A stretch of 64,000 bases of DNA from the NCBI GenBank assembly GCA_024364735.1, contig JAGFNQ010005184.1, forward strand, positions 1-64,000, in the 5' to 3' direction. This DNA comes from Boesenbergia rotunda (Eukaryota > Streptophyta > Magnoliopsida > Zingiberales > Zingiberaceae). Positions within the stretch are counted from its first letter, which is position 1, and every line of letters begins with the position of its first letter. Shown piece after piece: positions 11,017-21,401 of the stretch. Under the pieces are notes generated by a model. The model had not been told where the DNA came from and did no database searches. It saw nothing but the letters and a program-made list of their open reading frames with translations. The translations under genes were made by a program, and so were the position numbers.

Positions 11017-11361
11017 CCGATGCGATGAACAACTACGAACTGACCTGTTTTTTCATTATATATGTTTTTTGGAAACAGTTGTAACTAATGGAATGCATGA
11101 AGGTAGTGAAGATCTTGAATTTCGTGGGCAGGGGAGGCGAGTCGTCCAAGAATTTGAAGCATTCAAATGTTCTTTGAATCTTGTATCAGTAAAACAGTTT
11201 GATACGAATTATCTCTAGTATTTGTTAGCCTCAGTTTTGTTCATTTGAGCATTTCTATCTATCTTGGTGCACGATATGCATAACTTACAAATGGGAATAA
11301 AGTGTTACATACCAGTTATGATCTTCCTCGAACTATGGATAGACAAAGGAAGGCGTGAACT
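11017..11361. other. 3' untranslated and downstream sequence of the CCCH gene
   Basis: AT-rich sequence follows the TAG stop. AATAAA occurs at about 11296, and the next element starts at 11362. Nothing else was recognised. Confidence 0.5.
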
Positions 11362-12417
11362 TGTTGGAGGATATTTATTTTTTTTCGGAAAGTTAACAAA
11401 AATTAAATTTAAATTATAGAAATTTCAATTTAGCTATTGAGTAGTCCGAGCTGCCTCTTATGCAGAATCAGTCTCCCGAGTTGGAATTCCCGAGAAGAGT
11501 CTCCCGATCAGAGTCTCCCGAGCTAAATCTCCCGACTAGGATTTCCCGAGCAGAATCTCCCGACCAGGATCTCCCGAGCAGTATCTCCCGAGTCGGACGT
11601 CTCGAATCGGAAATCTCGAACCGGTCTGCCTGAACCGGTCTTCCCAAACCGGTCTACCCGAATCGGAATTGGAAAGTTGTTGAGGCCTGCATAACGCAGT
11701 TTCCTTGAAACAGATTTGTCCTCCTCCGACAGTGCTTCAAGGCTCCGATGGGCGTCTGTCTCTCATGATACAACAACAAGACCACAGGTAAAACGGAGCA
11801 CTCGTTGCTCGTGACCAACTGAAGAAGTACCCGAACGCTACAAGAGAGTTGGGAACGAGGTGGAAGACAATCTATATTCTCTATATCTTTTACTCTCGAT
11901 CACAACCTCCCCCGCAGTAATCAATAACCAAATTAACGTCCTTTACTGGGAATTAACCGTCCAGATCCAAATGTCTAGGGGTTACTGATTTTGCATTAAT
12001 CAATAGTTAATGCATTCGTTACATTTAAGCAAAAAATTTGACAAAATGTTGGTTCATCCGCTTGGACAAATTTTGTCCCGACCGGTCGGGCATTCAACGC
12101 GCGCAAGTCGTGTACGCACATGAGTCTACTTGGTTCAGTACAAATCCGGGCCTTGGATTTGCACCCCATGCGCGTCCACGCGTAAGAGAGTCTCTCCCCA
12201 TGCATTTGTTCACAACTAACATGCTTATAAAACAATATAAACCAATAATATGTCTTGAGGCTCCCAATATGGGACTAAAGTCTCATTTATAATGGAGTCT
12301 TTTTATTCTCCACCTCTCTTTCCATTCACTAGAAACTCCCAATGTGGGACTAAAGTCTCATTTACAATGGAACATCTTTCCTCTCCACCTCCCTTTCCAT
12401 TCACACTATATCCAACA
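11362..12417 (-). repeat. 3' LTR of copia A
   Basis: The ends are TGTTGGAGG at 11362 and TATCCAACA ending at 12417. The terminal inverted repeat is TGTTGGA/TCCAACA. On the minus strand it is preceded by the polypurine tract TGTGGGGGAT (12418-12427). The length is 1056 bp. Its first 80 bp recur in inverted orientation at 35093-35168. Confidence 0.8.
11468..11650. repeat. TCTCCCGA minisatellite inside the copia A LTR
   Basis: About a dozen short units of 12-17 bp contain TCTCCCGAG or a decayed form. They drift to CCGGTCTGCC-like units at the right side. The array lies in the transcribed downstream part of the LTR. Confidence 0.75.
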
Positions 12418-12879
12418 ATCCCCCACATGAATGAAAACAGAGTATGTGATAGCATTCAACAGTTGAGTCCAGTATATAACAGGTAGGTTTCACCCTTTGA
12501 ATTTTCCCTTGTGAATATCTGTTTGCTTCCTGGCTGACAGTAGACATGATGTCCTTGAACTGTACTGTCGTTTGTGTAAGCATTGACACATCTCACCCAG
12601 GACTCTCCCAGATATACCTCAGTTCTCATGAGTGTGTTCGTTCTTAGCCATGAACACGTCTGATTCTGCGAGAAGTTCTAAGAAGTGTGCCTTCAATTCT
12701 CTTCGAAGCGACCTCACTTCTTTCTCACATAGGTGATCTCTTAATAATTTTCCACATAACTCTATTGAATCATTAAAAGTCGTATGTTTAACCTCCATCC
12801 TTCACTGTTTCAAAGGGTCGTTCCCTTACAGTGAACCACTTGTCAGTGTAGTTAGGTTATCCCTTTGAACCTAGTTCTT

Positions 12880-15043
12880 GAGATCTCCAGTTTATTTGCA
12901 TAAGTTGGGTTTCCTTTGCACCAACATTTTCTATCGGCATCAACCCCATCCTTCTTGATGAGCTTGCAACTAACTCTTGATTTAACCCTTTAGTTAGTGG
13001 ATCCGCTATGTTATTCTTTGACTTCACATAGTCAACAATGATAACTCCAATTGAAAGTAGTTGCCTAATGGTATTGTGTCTCCGACGTATATGTTTAGAC
13101 TTACCATTATACAGATGGTTTTGTGCCCAGCCAATTGTCGATTAACTATCACAATGTATGCAAATTGTCGGCACGGGTTTCGACAATCTCAGTACATCTT
13201 CTAAGAATTGTCATAGTCATTCAGCCTCTTCACCACATTTGTCAAGAGCTACAAACTCAGACTCCATCGTGGATCTGGTTATTACGGTTTGCTTAGAAGA
13301 TTTTCATGAAATGACTGTACTTCCTAGAGTGAATACATATCAACTAGTAAACTTCGAGTCTTTCATGTCAGATATCCAACTCGCATCGTTGTATCCTTCG
13401 ATAACAACAGAATATCTCATATAGTACATTCCATTTCCACAAGTATATCTCAAGTACCTCAGTACTCTTGTTATCCCTTTCCAGTGCTCAACACCGGGAT
13501 TACTCGTGTATCTACTCAGTTTACTTACTGCGTAGGCTAAGTTTGGTCTTGTACAATTCATCAAGTACATCAGACTTCCAATCACCCTAGCGTACTCTAC
13601 CTGAGAGATACTTTTTCCTCAATTTTTCAATAGATGTTGGCTAGTATCTATCGGCGTTCGTGCCAACGCAGTACCACTATTGGTGAATTTCTCAAGAATT
13701 TTGTCCACGTAATGAGACTGACTAAGGATAAGTCCTTCTACTGTTCTAAGAATTTTGATCCTAGAATCACATCAGCTAGGTTCATGTCTTTCATGTCAAA
13801 TTTTGAGTTCAACATATCTTTCATGGATTTGATTATCTTATCATTACTCCCAATGATAAGTATGTCATCTACATATAAGCATAAGTTGACAAAGTCATTT
13901 TCTGTGGCTTTCGTGTAAACACATTTATCACATTCATTGAGTTTCAATCCACCTTCTTGAATGACATTATCAAATTTCTCATGTCACTGCTTTGGAGCTT
14001 GTTTCAAGCCGTATAAATACTTCACCAATTTGCAAACCTGATTATTCTGTCCTGGCACAGAAAACCTCTCAGGTTGCTCCATGTAAATTTCCTCTTCTAA
14101 ATCTCCATTTAGAAAGGTCATCTTTACATCCATCTGATGGATTCCCAGGTTACATAAAGCAGCAATAGCCAACAACACTCTAATGAAAGTTATTCTCGAC
14201 GCCGGAGAATACGTATCAAAGTAATCAAGATCTTCTCATTGTCGGTAACCTTTAATTACCAATCTGGCCTTATACTTGTCAATTGTGTCATCTGACTTTA
14301 TCTTTTTCTTGAAGATCCACTTGCAACGTAATGGTTTACTCCCCGAAGGAAGGTCCACAAGTTCCCAAATGTGATTTTGCAAGATAAATTCTATCTCAAA
14401 TGCAATTGTCTCTTTCCAATGAAGTCCCTCAGAAGAGTTCACAGCTTCTGAGTAGCTTTGGGGCTCACCTTCCAATATGAAAGTGATAAAATCTGTTCTA
14501 TAAGATTTTTCCACCCGAGCTCTCTTATTTCGTCTAGGCGCAGCCTCAACTGGTTCATCATCCTCTTTTCTTCCTCAGGTATTTCCTCCGCCCGTTTTGA
14601 GGAGCTAACATCCTGTCGAGTCTTATATTGAAACACATACTCGAAGAATGAGGCATTTCTCGATTCTATTATCGAGTTCTTGAGTATATCGGGTAATTGT
14701 GACTCATATACACAAAATCAATACGCACTGCTATTATGTGCATATCCGATAAATATACAATCAATAGTTTTTAGTCCTATCTTAATCCTTTTCGGATCAG
14801 GCACCAAAACATTGGCAAGACACCCCCACACTAGCAAGTATTTGTAGGATGGTCGTCTTCCATTCCATAATTCATAAGGGCACTTATCTATTTTCTTCCA
14901 AGGGACCTTATTTAAAAGGTAATTAGCTGTTAACACAGCTTCCCCCACATGGAGTCTGACAGTCCAGAGCTCAATAGAAGAGCATTCATCATCTCCTTAA
15001 GAGTTCAATTCTTTCGCTCAACAACTTCATTCTGCTGAGGGGT
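12880..15043 (-). pseudogene. Copia A pol: integrase end, RT and RNase H
   Basis: Reading from 15043 down, the integrase motif TPQQNEVVERKN is followed by the integrase tail (LLNKVPWKKIDKCPYELWNG, 14718-14948). The RT begins near 14500 with W-E-L-V and LRCKWIFKKK. It continues with QMDVKMTFLNGDLEEEIYMEQP (14020-14150) and the active site YVDD (13860-13880). RNase H includes SRSTMESEFVALDK near 13270. At least six frame changes or stops interrupt it, including one between 13947 and 13984. It cannot encode a working enzyme. Confidence 0.9.
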
Positions 15044-15048
15044 ATAAG

Positions 15049-16855
15049 TGTTGGGTTCTCCCGGCACAAAATCATAAAAACGCAGCGGAAACAAGAACCC
15101 TCGAGCGATCCATGCGAAAGAAAAACTCGTACAAAGTTGATCTACATCTACATCTAAAGAAGATATACCTTCGGAGCGTGCCCTTTGCTTATCCCGCTCG
15201 TTCAAGGTGCGCCGGATCTCTTGCACGTTCAAATGTCCGTGCCTCTATTTGTATCCACACGGATACAATCTCTCAACTTCGGGAGAACTACCTTAGTTGT
15301 ACTAGCAACTTGAGGTAGCTCGCAGAACACCAAAAACCCTACAGTAGGGTTTCGGCCAAAGGAGGAAAATGAGGGAGGGAAGAAGGAAAGGAAGAAGACC
15401 TCATCCAAAGTCACAACTCCCTCTTTTATAATCATCCCATGAATATGAAGAGGTTTGTGTCTCTTTGGCTTCCTTCATCAATACCAATAAAGAGCACATC
15501 TTTTCAAGTGGCTCTTCATCTTTTCCCATGCAAGAAAAGAATCTTTTCATCCAATGAAAAGAGACTTTTCTCTTTCCATCATGCAACTCCGACCGGGCCT
15601 CTCGGGCTTCCGACTCGGTCTCCTGAGTGGCGAGCTCCCAACCCAGTCTGCCGAGTTCCGACTTGGCCCGCCGAGCTCCGACTCGGCCCGTCGAGCTCCG
15701 ACTCGGCCCGCCGAGCTCCGACTCGGCCCGCCGAGCTCCGACTCGGCCCGCCGAGCTCCGACTCGGCCCGCCGAGCTCCGACTCGGCCCGGACTCTCGAG
15801 TTCCCAACTCGAGCCCCCCCCCCCCCCCCGAACTGACCTCCTGAGTTCCCAACTCGAGCTCAGATCTCCAATCAAATTTCCCGAAGCATTGTGTCCTTTG
15901 TGTGTGACCCAATAGGTTCTTGTGACGTTGGCAATGCGCCTAAACACTTTAGACACATAAGTAATGAGCGACATCTAGCAATGCATCAATGCTACCCAAG
16001 TAACAAGAAAAGTCGAGATCTGACTAAACCTCCGTGACTATGATAATGTATGACCTTGTCCTTCTATCCTTGATATCTAGATTGACCAATGAGGCATAGA
16101 CCGTGTCATCCTCAATCAATCTTGTGTTTCTTGATCCCCGAGTAGACTCACTCAAACAAATAAGCTCAATATCTCATATTGACTCATTTGAGCATGGTCA
16201 TGCGTTTCAGTAGTCTTACTCGATCAAGGGGCCCACAGATATCACTCTCGTCATATGGGAGGTATAGATCACATCTAAATCACTCACATCCCTCCGCATA
16301 ATTCATTACATATCCAGTGATCGCCTTTATAGTCCACCCTGTTACGGGTGACGTTTGACGATACCAAAGTACATAACTCCTTATGTAGGGAACCGTAGTG
16401 ACTTCAGGTCTAAGGACTATTCATACCAATAGTCACATGAGAAAGTCTATGACACTCATATGACAATCTATGAAACTTTCTCATGGCGGATCATTCAGTA
16501 CACATTCTCCAATGTATACACATGTGTCAATTTGATATCACATATCCATGACTTGTGAGCTCAAGTCATCAATTGACCTACATGCTAGTCTCCATGCATT
16601 AATATTGTCCCTGAATATTAATGCTTGACTAGGAATAATTTAATGTAGTGTTCTCTACATTATCTCACTATCGATTCAACCAATCGATATAATGTAGATA
16701 AGAACCTACTACACAAGGACATTATTATACTTAGTCATTCGGCACAGAATACAAAGTAAGTATAATAACCAAACATGCCTTTATTAATGATAGAATATGA
16801 TACAAAATGCCCCTAGTCAATCATCACATAATTGGCTCTAGGGCTCCTACTAACA
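15049..16855. mobile_element. Solo LTR, 1807 bp, inserted in copia A integrase
   Basis: It begins TGTTGGGTTCTCC and ends CTCCTACTAACA, flanked by the exact 5-bp repeat ATAAG (15044-15048 and 16856-16860). Removing it and one ATAAG restores the integrase frame between codons for ETTTSY and TPQQ. There is no internal coding sequence. The minus-strand reading, starting TGTTAGTAGGAGCCC and carrying AATAAAGG, looks like the LTR sense direction, but that is uncertain. It is most simply a solo LTR left by recombination. Confidence 0.85.
15655..15795. repeat. 21-bp tandem array (CCGACTCGGCCCGCCGAGCTC)n
   Basis: About six and a half near-identical 21-bp copies lie in the solo LTR. Each unit holds CGGCCCGCCG and the palindromic GAGCTC. 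They create long, meaningless open frames on both strands. A run of C follows at about 15815-15829. Confidence 0.9.
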
Positions 16856-16860
16856 ATAAG

Positions 16861-17444
16861 AAGTTGTTGTTTCGTGTCTGATCTCATGTTCAACGCACAA
16901 CTCAGCGAATGGTAATACATATTCACGTCCTCGGTCGCTTCGAACCACCTTAATCTTCTTATTAAGTTGGTTTTCAATCTCATTCTTGTAGAGAACGAAT
17001 TTTTCTATAGCTTCATCCTTGCTTTTGAGAAGATACACATAACAATATTTTGTGTTATCATCTACAAAAGTAATGAAGTATTTATTCCTACCACGTGTCG
17101 GTGTACCTTTTAGGTCACATACGTCGGTGTGGATTAGGCAGAGTGGTTCGTTGCTTCATTCAACGTGTTGAAAGGATGACCTTGTCAACTTTGCTTCATC
17201 ACAAGTCTCACACTTGTGTTTTGGGTCAAGGTGGAATGTTGGTATGTTTTACATATTTATTAATCTACGAATCATATCGTAATTCACATGTCCTAGTTTA
17301 CCATGCTATAAACATGAAGACTCAAGCATATAAGTGGAAGAGCTCTCAATTTTATTTGTCTTAGGTCTAATAGTCATTACACTGAGCTTAAACAACACAT
17401 CAGATACATAACCCTTACCCACAAGCATTCCATTTTTTAATCTT
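16861..17444 (-). pseudogene. Copia A integrase N-terminal part
   Basis: Read on the minus strand, this gives the end of the pre-integrase region and the zinc-binding C-X2-C part (CKTCDEAK). It then gives the catalytic core with LIHTDVCD and VVRSDRGREY. It ends at HETTTSY, where the solo LTR interrupts it. Several stops are present. Its upstream part continues at 33221, beyond the SIRE-like insertion. Confidence 0.85.
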
Positions 17445-17519
17445 ACAACTGTTGATGCAGTCTGGCCCTGATTGTTATTTTGGTGTTGACAACGATTTTA
17501 GTTTAGGAGGATGATTATG

Positions 17520-18115
17520 ATATGAAAAATCCTAATCTGGGAGGTTAGGTGGATTATGATTAAGTCCTGATCGAGGATTAGGCATGATATGGAAAACCCT
17601 AACCTGGGAGGTTAGGTGTGATGAGTGTGATGATTATGATTAAGTCCTAATCGAGGATTAGGCATGATGTTGGAAAATCCTAACCTGGGAGGTTAGGTGT
17701 GGAAAATCCTAGCTTGGAAGGCTAGGTGTTGAAAATCCTAACCTGGGAGGTTAGGTGTTGGAAAAGTCCTAATTCGGAAGGGTTGGGTGAAAAGTCCTAG
17801 CTTGGAGGGCTAGGTGAAAAGTCCTAACCTGGAGGATTAGGTGCAAATTCCCATCCTGGAGAATTAGGTGAAAAAGTCCTGGCTTGGAGGGTCAGGTGCC
17901 TAGCTTGGAGGGCTAGGTTGGATGATGTTCTAACTCGGAAGAGTTGGGTGAAAAGTCCTAGCTTGGAGGGCTAGGTGAAAAGTCCTAGCTTGCAGGGCTA
18001 GGTGAAAAGTCCTAACTTGGAGGGTTAGGTGCAAATTCCCAACTTGGAGAGTTAGATGGAAAAATCCTTAGCTTGGAGGGCTAAGGTGGATGAATCCCTA
18101 GCTTGGAGGGCTGGG
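17520..18115. repeat. Palindrome array 1: CCTAACC...GGTTAGG type units
   Basis: About twenty units of roughly 20-40 bp are built as an inverted pair around a short loop. Examples are CCTAACCTGGGAGGTTAGG and CCTAGCTTGGAGGGCTAGG, usually preceded by GAAAAGT or GGAAAAT. The arm sequence varies between units but stays self-complementary in most. The same array is in the 3' LTR (31101-31697). Confidence 0.85.
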
Positions 18116-18125
18116 TAGAGTCACT

Positions 18126-18632
18126 GGATCGGTCTGGTGACCGATCAGGGACTGTTGGCACGCTGCTCCTTAGTGGATCGGTCTGGTGACCGATCCAGCT
18201 ATGTCTGATCGGACTGGTGACCGATCAGGGAGCGCACAGTGAGATTGGGAATCTACTGTGTGGCTCCTGATCGATCCGGAGACCGATCAGGGAGCAGGCT
18301 GCTTCCTTGCTATCTTGCTCCTGATCGGTCTGGCGACCGATCAGGGAGCAAACGGTGAGTGAGTTCCCTTGCAAATCAGAGTCTTGGATCGGTCTGGTGA
18401 CCGATCAGGGATCTTGGAATTGATTAAAAAACAACTGTTCATCTGCTCTGATCGGTCTGGGTGACCGATCAGGATCCAATCTGATCGGTCTGGTGACCGA
18501 TCAGGATTCACCCTGATCGGTCCGGTGACCGATCAGGCGTGTATAGCTGCGAGAGCTGGGAATCCCAGCAAAGCAGTGGATCGGTCTGGTGATCGATCCA
18601 CACACCCTGGATCGGTCCGGTGACCGATCACT
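18126..18632. repeat. Palindrome array 2: GATCGGTC-loop-GACCGATC units
   Basis: Eleven copies of a 20-24-bp near-perfect palindrome (GATCGGTC, 4-5-bp loop such as TGGT, GACCGATC) are separated by unlike spacers of about 5-50 bp. Starts are near 18127, 18177, 18209, 18270, 18323, 18386, 18449, 18481, 18514, 18577 and 18608. Arm changes are rare. The same set is in the 3' LTR (31708-32213). Confidence 0.92.
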
Positions 18633-19636
18633 TTAATTCAAATTTCACTGTCAGACGTCGTCAGAGCGTCTGATCGTATCCGATTTGCTGATGTATGTGA
18701 TATGCTTTGTGATCTTCTGCTCTAATACTCTGATTGAGTTTCAGGTGACAGGGGAGGATTCAAACACTCAAGGAGAAGTCAAAGAGTGCTTTCCTTGGAG
18801 CTGGTTTGTCCCTTTTCCCATCTCAGGTTGCAACGGCGAGCTGCGGACTGGAGCTAAGACTGGAGCTCGACTGAGGAGCTCAGTGAGTCCAGAGATAGCT
18901 CAGTAGAGGCTGGCATTGGCAGAGGAGTAGCTGGGAGCTACAGAGATGGTGTCACCTGTCGCTTGGCGGAGAAACAAAAAGGAACGCGAGAGTTGAGTTC
19001 AGTATCAGATTCAGTTTTGAAAACCTGTGTGTTCTTGCGTTCTGCTACGAGAAGCTTGCTGTTCTTGAGTTCTTCATCCATTCTAAGCAAGCTATTGAGA
19101 AGCATTCATCATACTTGAGCGCTTGAAGGAGAAAACAAGAAGCTGGGAGTCCGACAGTGGGAAGACACGAAGCAGACAGGGGTCTGCGTGAGATCGCCAC
19201 TGGGTGGAGCTCGGGAAGCTTGCTGTGTTTAATCCTTGCTAAGTGTTTGAGTAAGATCTTTCTTGTTGTTGTTTCATTGTGCTCATTATATATCATTGTT
19301 TGAAACACACTGTGGAGAGGTTTCTCCACCGAGAAGGAGGTTGCTTCATATCCGGTGTTAACCGGGGCTTGATCTGCCGACGATCAAGGGATCGCCCACC
19401 TCAAGGGCACGCCAAGGAGTAGGGGCAAGTTATCCCCGAACCTTGTAAACCCTACTTGTTAGCGATCTTGCTAGTTGTGTGTGCTTTGCTCTCATTTGTT
19501 TTTCTGCATACTCTGTTTTCCATTCTTTCCGCTGTGCTACTGATATTTGAGCTGCAGAAATCGTGATAAGTTTTCAAGGGGCAAGCGATTGTCTATATTC
19601 ACCCCCCCCCTCTATAGCCATCTCGTTCCCAACAAG

Positions 19637-19648
19637 TGGTATCAGAGC
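19637..19648 (+). other. Primer-binding site, initiator tRNA-Met
   Basis: TGGTATCAGAGC lies 2 bp after the 5' LTR. It is complementary to the 3' end of plant initiator methionine tRNA, the usual copia primer. Confidence 0.92.
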
Positions 19649-19692
19649 AAGGTGCTCTGTTTACGGCTTAACAACCGAGAGTTCTCAACTAG

Positions 19693-20937
19693 ATGGCTTT
19701 GAGAGAAGGCTTCTCCACCACCCGACCTCCATTCTTTGATGGCGCCGACTTCCAATATTGGAGATCAAAGATGAAATATTATTTGAAGATGGATATCCAT
19801 ACGTGGTTCGCGGTGAAGGAAGGATTCATCCCTCCTAAGGATGATGAAGGCAAGGAACTCGAATCATCTCGGTGGACTGCCGAACAAACAAGGAAGAGTG
19901 AAGCCGATGCTAAGGCGGTTGTCACTCTACAATGTGGCATGAACAAAGACCAACTCATCAAGGTTGGTCCCTTCACGAGTGCAAAAGACTTGTGGAACAA
20001 ACTCATAGAGCTCCATGAAGGCACCCGGGACTCGAGGATTGCAAAGAGGGACTTGTTCCTCAATCAACTTCAAAATCTCTCCATGAAGGAGAATGAGTCG
20101 GTAAGTGAGCTCCATAGCCGGTTCAAGGAAGTTCTTAATGGACTTCATTCAATTGATGAAAAGGTCGAGAATCGCGACCTTGTGAGGTATGTCTTGAAAG
20201 CATTTCCAAGGAATGCTTTGTGGTCATCCATGGTGGATGCCTACAAAGTATCCAAGGATTTATCTATTGTAAAATTAGATGACTTATTTTGTGAGATGGA
20301 ATTGCATGAAATGGCTAACAAAGGCCCCAAGGAGAAGGGGATTGCCTTAGTTGCAGGGGACCGGACCACTAAGAAGAAGAAGGAGAAGAAGAAGGAGAAA
20401 GAGATCTCATCATCTTCATCCTCCTCCGAATCCGAGTCAAACTCAGAGGAAGATGGCAGTGGCTCCTCTTCATCCGAAATGGCGAACTTCGTGCGAAGGA
20501 TGATGCGAAGAGATCGACGTTTCAAGAGGAGAGGTAATACTAGTGAATCCAAACTTGATAAGAATAATGCATCTTGCTTTGAGTGTGGTAGGAGAGGACA
20601 CTTCAAGAATGAATGTCCGAAGCTTAAAAAGGAGGAGAAACCTAAAAGAAAAGAAGAGAAATCCAAGAAGAAGAAGAAAGCCTTGAAGGCTTCTTGGGAT
20701 GAGTCATCTTCTAGTTCATCCGATGATGAGAAGGAGGAGAAGAGCACAAGGCAAGTGGCTCTCATGGCTCTTGGAGAGGAGAGCAGTGAAGAAGCTTCAA
20801 GCTCCTCAAACGCGGCTTCGTCATCTTCGGATGATGAAGAGGTAACTTCTCCCGAGCTTGAAAAATGTTATAGAGCAATTGCATGTTTAACTAGTATGCT
20901 TAAGAAATCCAAAAATAAAGTTAAAGCATTGAATTAG
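19693..20937 (+). CDS. Retrotransposon gag protein, 414 aa, frameshifted end
   Basis: The ATG is at 19693, 44 bp after the primer site. The copia-type gag domain covers about residues 10-220, starting with FDGADFQYWRSKM. A Lys/Glu and Ser-rich linker follows. The CX2CX4HX4C zinc knuckle (CFECGRRGHFKNEC) is at about residues 296-309. Acidic serine-rich stretches come next. It stops at TAG 20935-20937. The natural continuation lies one frame over (20925-21401), consistent with a single base lost in the AATTAG stretch near 20933. Confidence 0.9.
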   Translation: MALREGFSTTRPPFFDGADFQYWRSKMKYYLKMDIHTWFAVKEGFIPPKDDEGKELESSRWTAEQTRKSEADAKAVVTLQCGMNKDQLIKVGPFTSAKDLWNKLIELHEGTRDSRIAKRDLFLNQLQNLSMKENESVSELHSRFKEVLNGLHSIDEKVENRDLVRYVLKAFPRNALWSSMVDAYKVSKDLSIVKLDDLFCEMELHEMANKGPKEKGIALVAGDRTTKKKKEKKKEKEISSSSSSSESESNSEEDGSGSSSSEMANFVRRMMRRDRRFKRRGNTSESKLDKNNASCFECGRRGHFKNECPKLKKEEKPKRKEEKSKKKKKALKASWDESSSSSSDDEKEEKSTRQVALMALGEESSEEASSSSNAASSSSDDEEVTSPELEKCYRAIACLTSMLKKSKNKVKALN

Positions 20938-21401
20938 AGATTGATCAATTGAAAGCTTCTAGGGATGATAACATTGATGACTTGCATGTTGAATTACTAG
21001 AAGATGAAATTAAAGCTTTGAAACATGAGATTGTAAGCCTGAAATCCTCTAAGGTTGAGGAAATCAGTGATATGCATGATAATGAGTTAGTAGAGGAAAA
21101 CCAATCCTTGAAGAGTGAAGTTGAGAAGCTCAAGAATATTCTTGGGAAATTCTCAAATAGCTCTAAGACCTTAGATATGATATTAAATGCCCAAAGAGCG
21201 GTCTACAATAGGGCCGGTATTGGTTACCGCCCTAAGGAACCCTCTTTTGTATCTCTCATGTCTAGGACTGACATGAGACAATCTAGGACACCCAAGACTC
21301 AAAAGAAAGTTGTCAAGGCATGGGTGCCTAAGTCATGTTTAGTTGATGCATTAGGTCCCAAGGTTTGGGTACCTAAGACTTCTATTTTTCGAATTGTGTA
21401 G
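20925..21401 (+). pseudogene. Gag C-terminal coiled-coil segment before protease
   Basis: This frame is open from the TAA at 20922-20924 to the TAG at 21399-21401. The predicted chain is rich in heptad-like Leu/Glu/Lys, with EIKALKHEIVSLKSS and VEKLKNILGK, so a coiled coil is likely. It is in the same frame as pol, from which only the amber codon separates it. It is out of frame with the gag ORF before it. It is best read as the displaced tail of gag. Confidence 0.75.

Larger units (their letters stand above)
17450..19634 (+). repeat. 5' LTR of the SIRE-like element
   Basis: It starts TGTTGATGCAG and ends GTTCCCAACA, immediately before the primer-binding site. It contains two palindrome arrays (17520-18115 and 18126-18632). 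These are followed by a leader-like stretch and a run of C (about 19602-19611) near its end. Confidence 0.95.

Noticed and set aside
15439..15974. Long open frames on both strands with SARRAPTRPAELRLGP-like repeats
   Set aside because: They arise from a 21-bp minisatellite with no stop codon in any frame, inside a solo LTR.
18126..18632. Regular short repeats with unlike spacers resembling a CRISPR array
   Set aside because: The units are palindromes inside both LTRs of a plant retrotransposon, spacers vary widely in length and no cas genes exist. Eukaryotic context rules it out.
18685..18906. Short open frame present in both LTRs (also 32268-32489)
   Set aside because: It is repeated only because the LTRs are duplicates. 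It has no start context, domain or length to support a protein.
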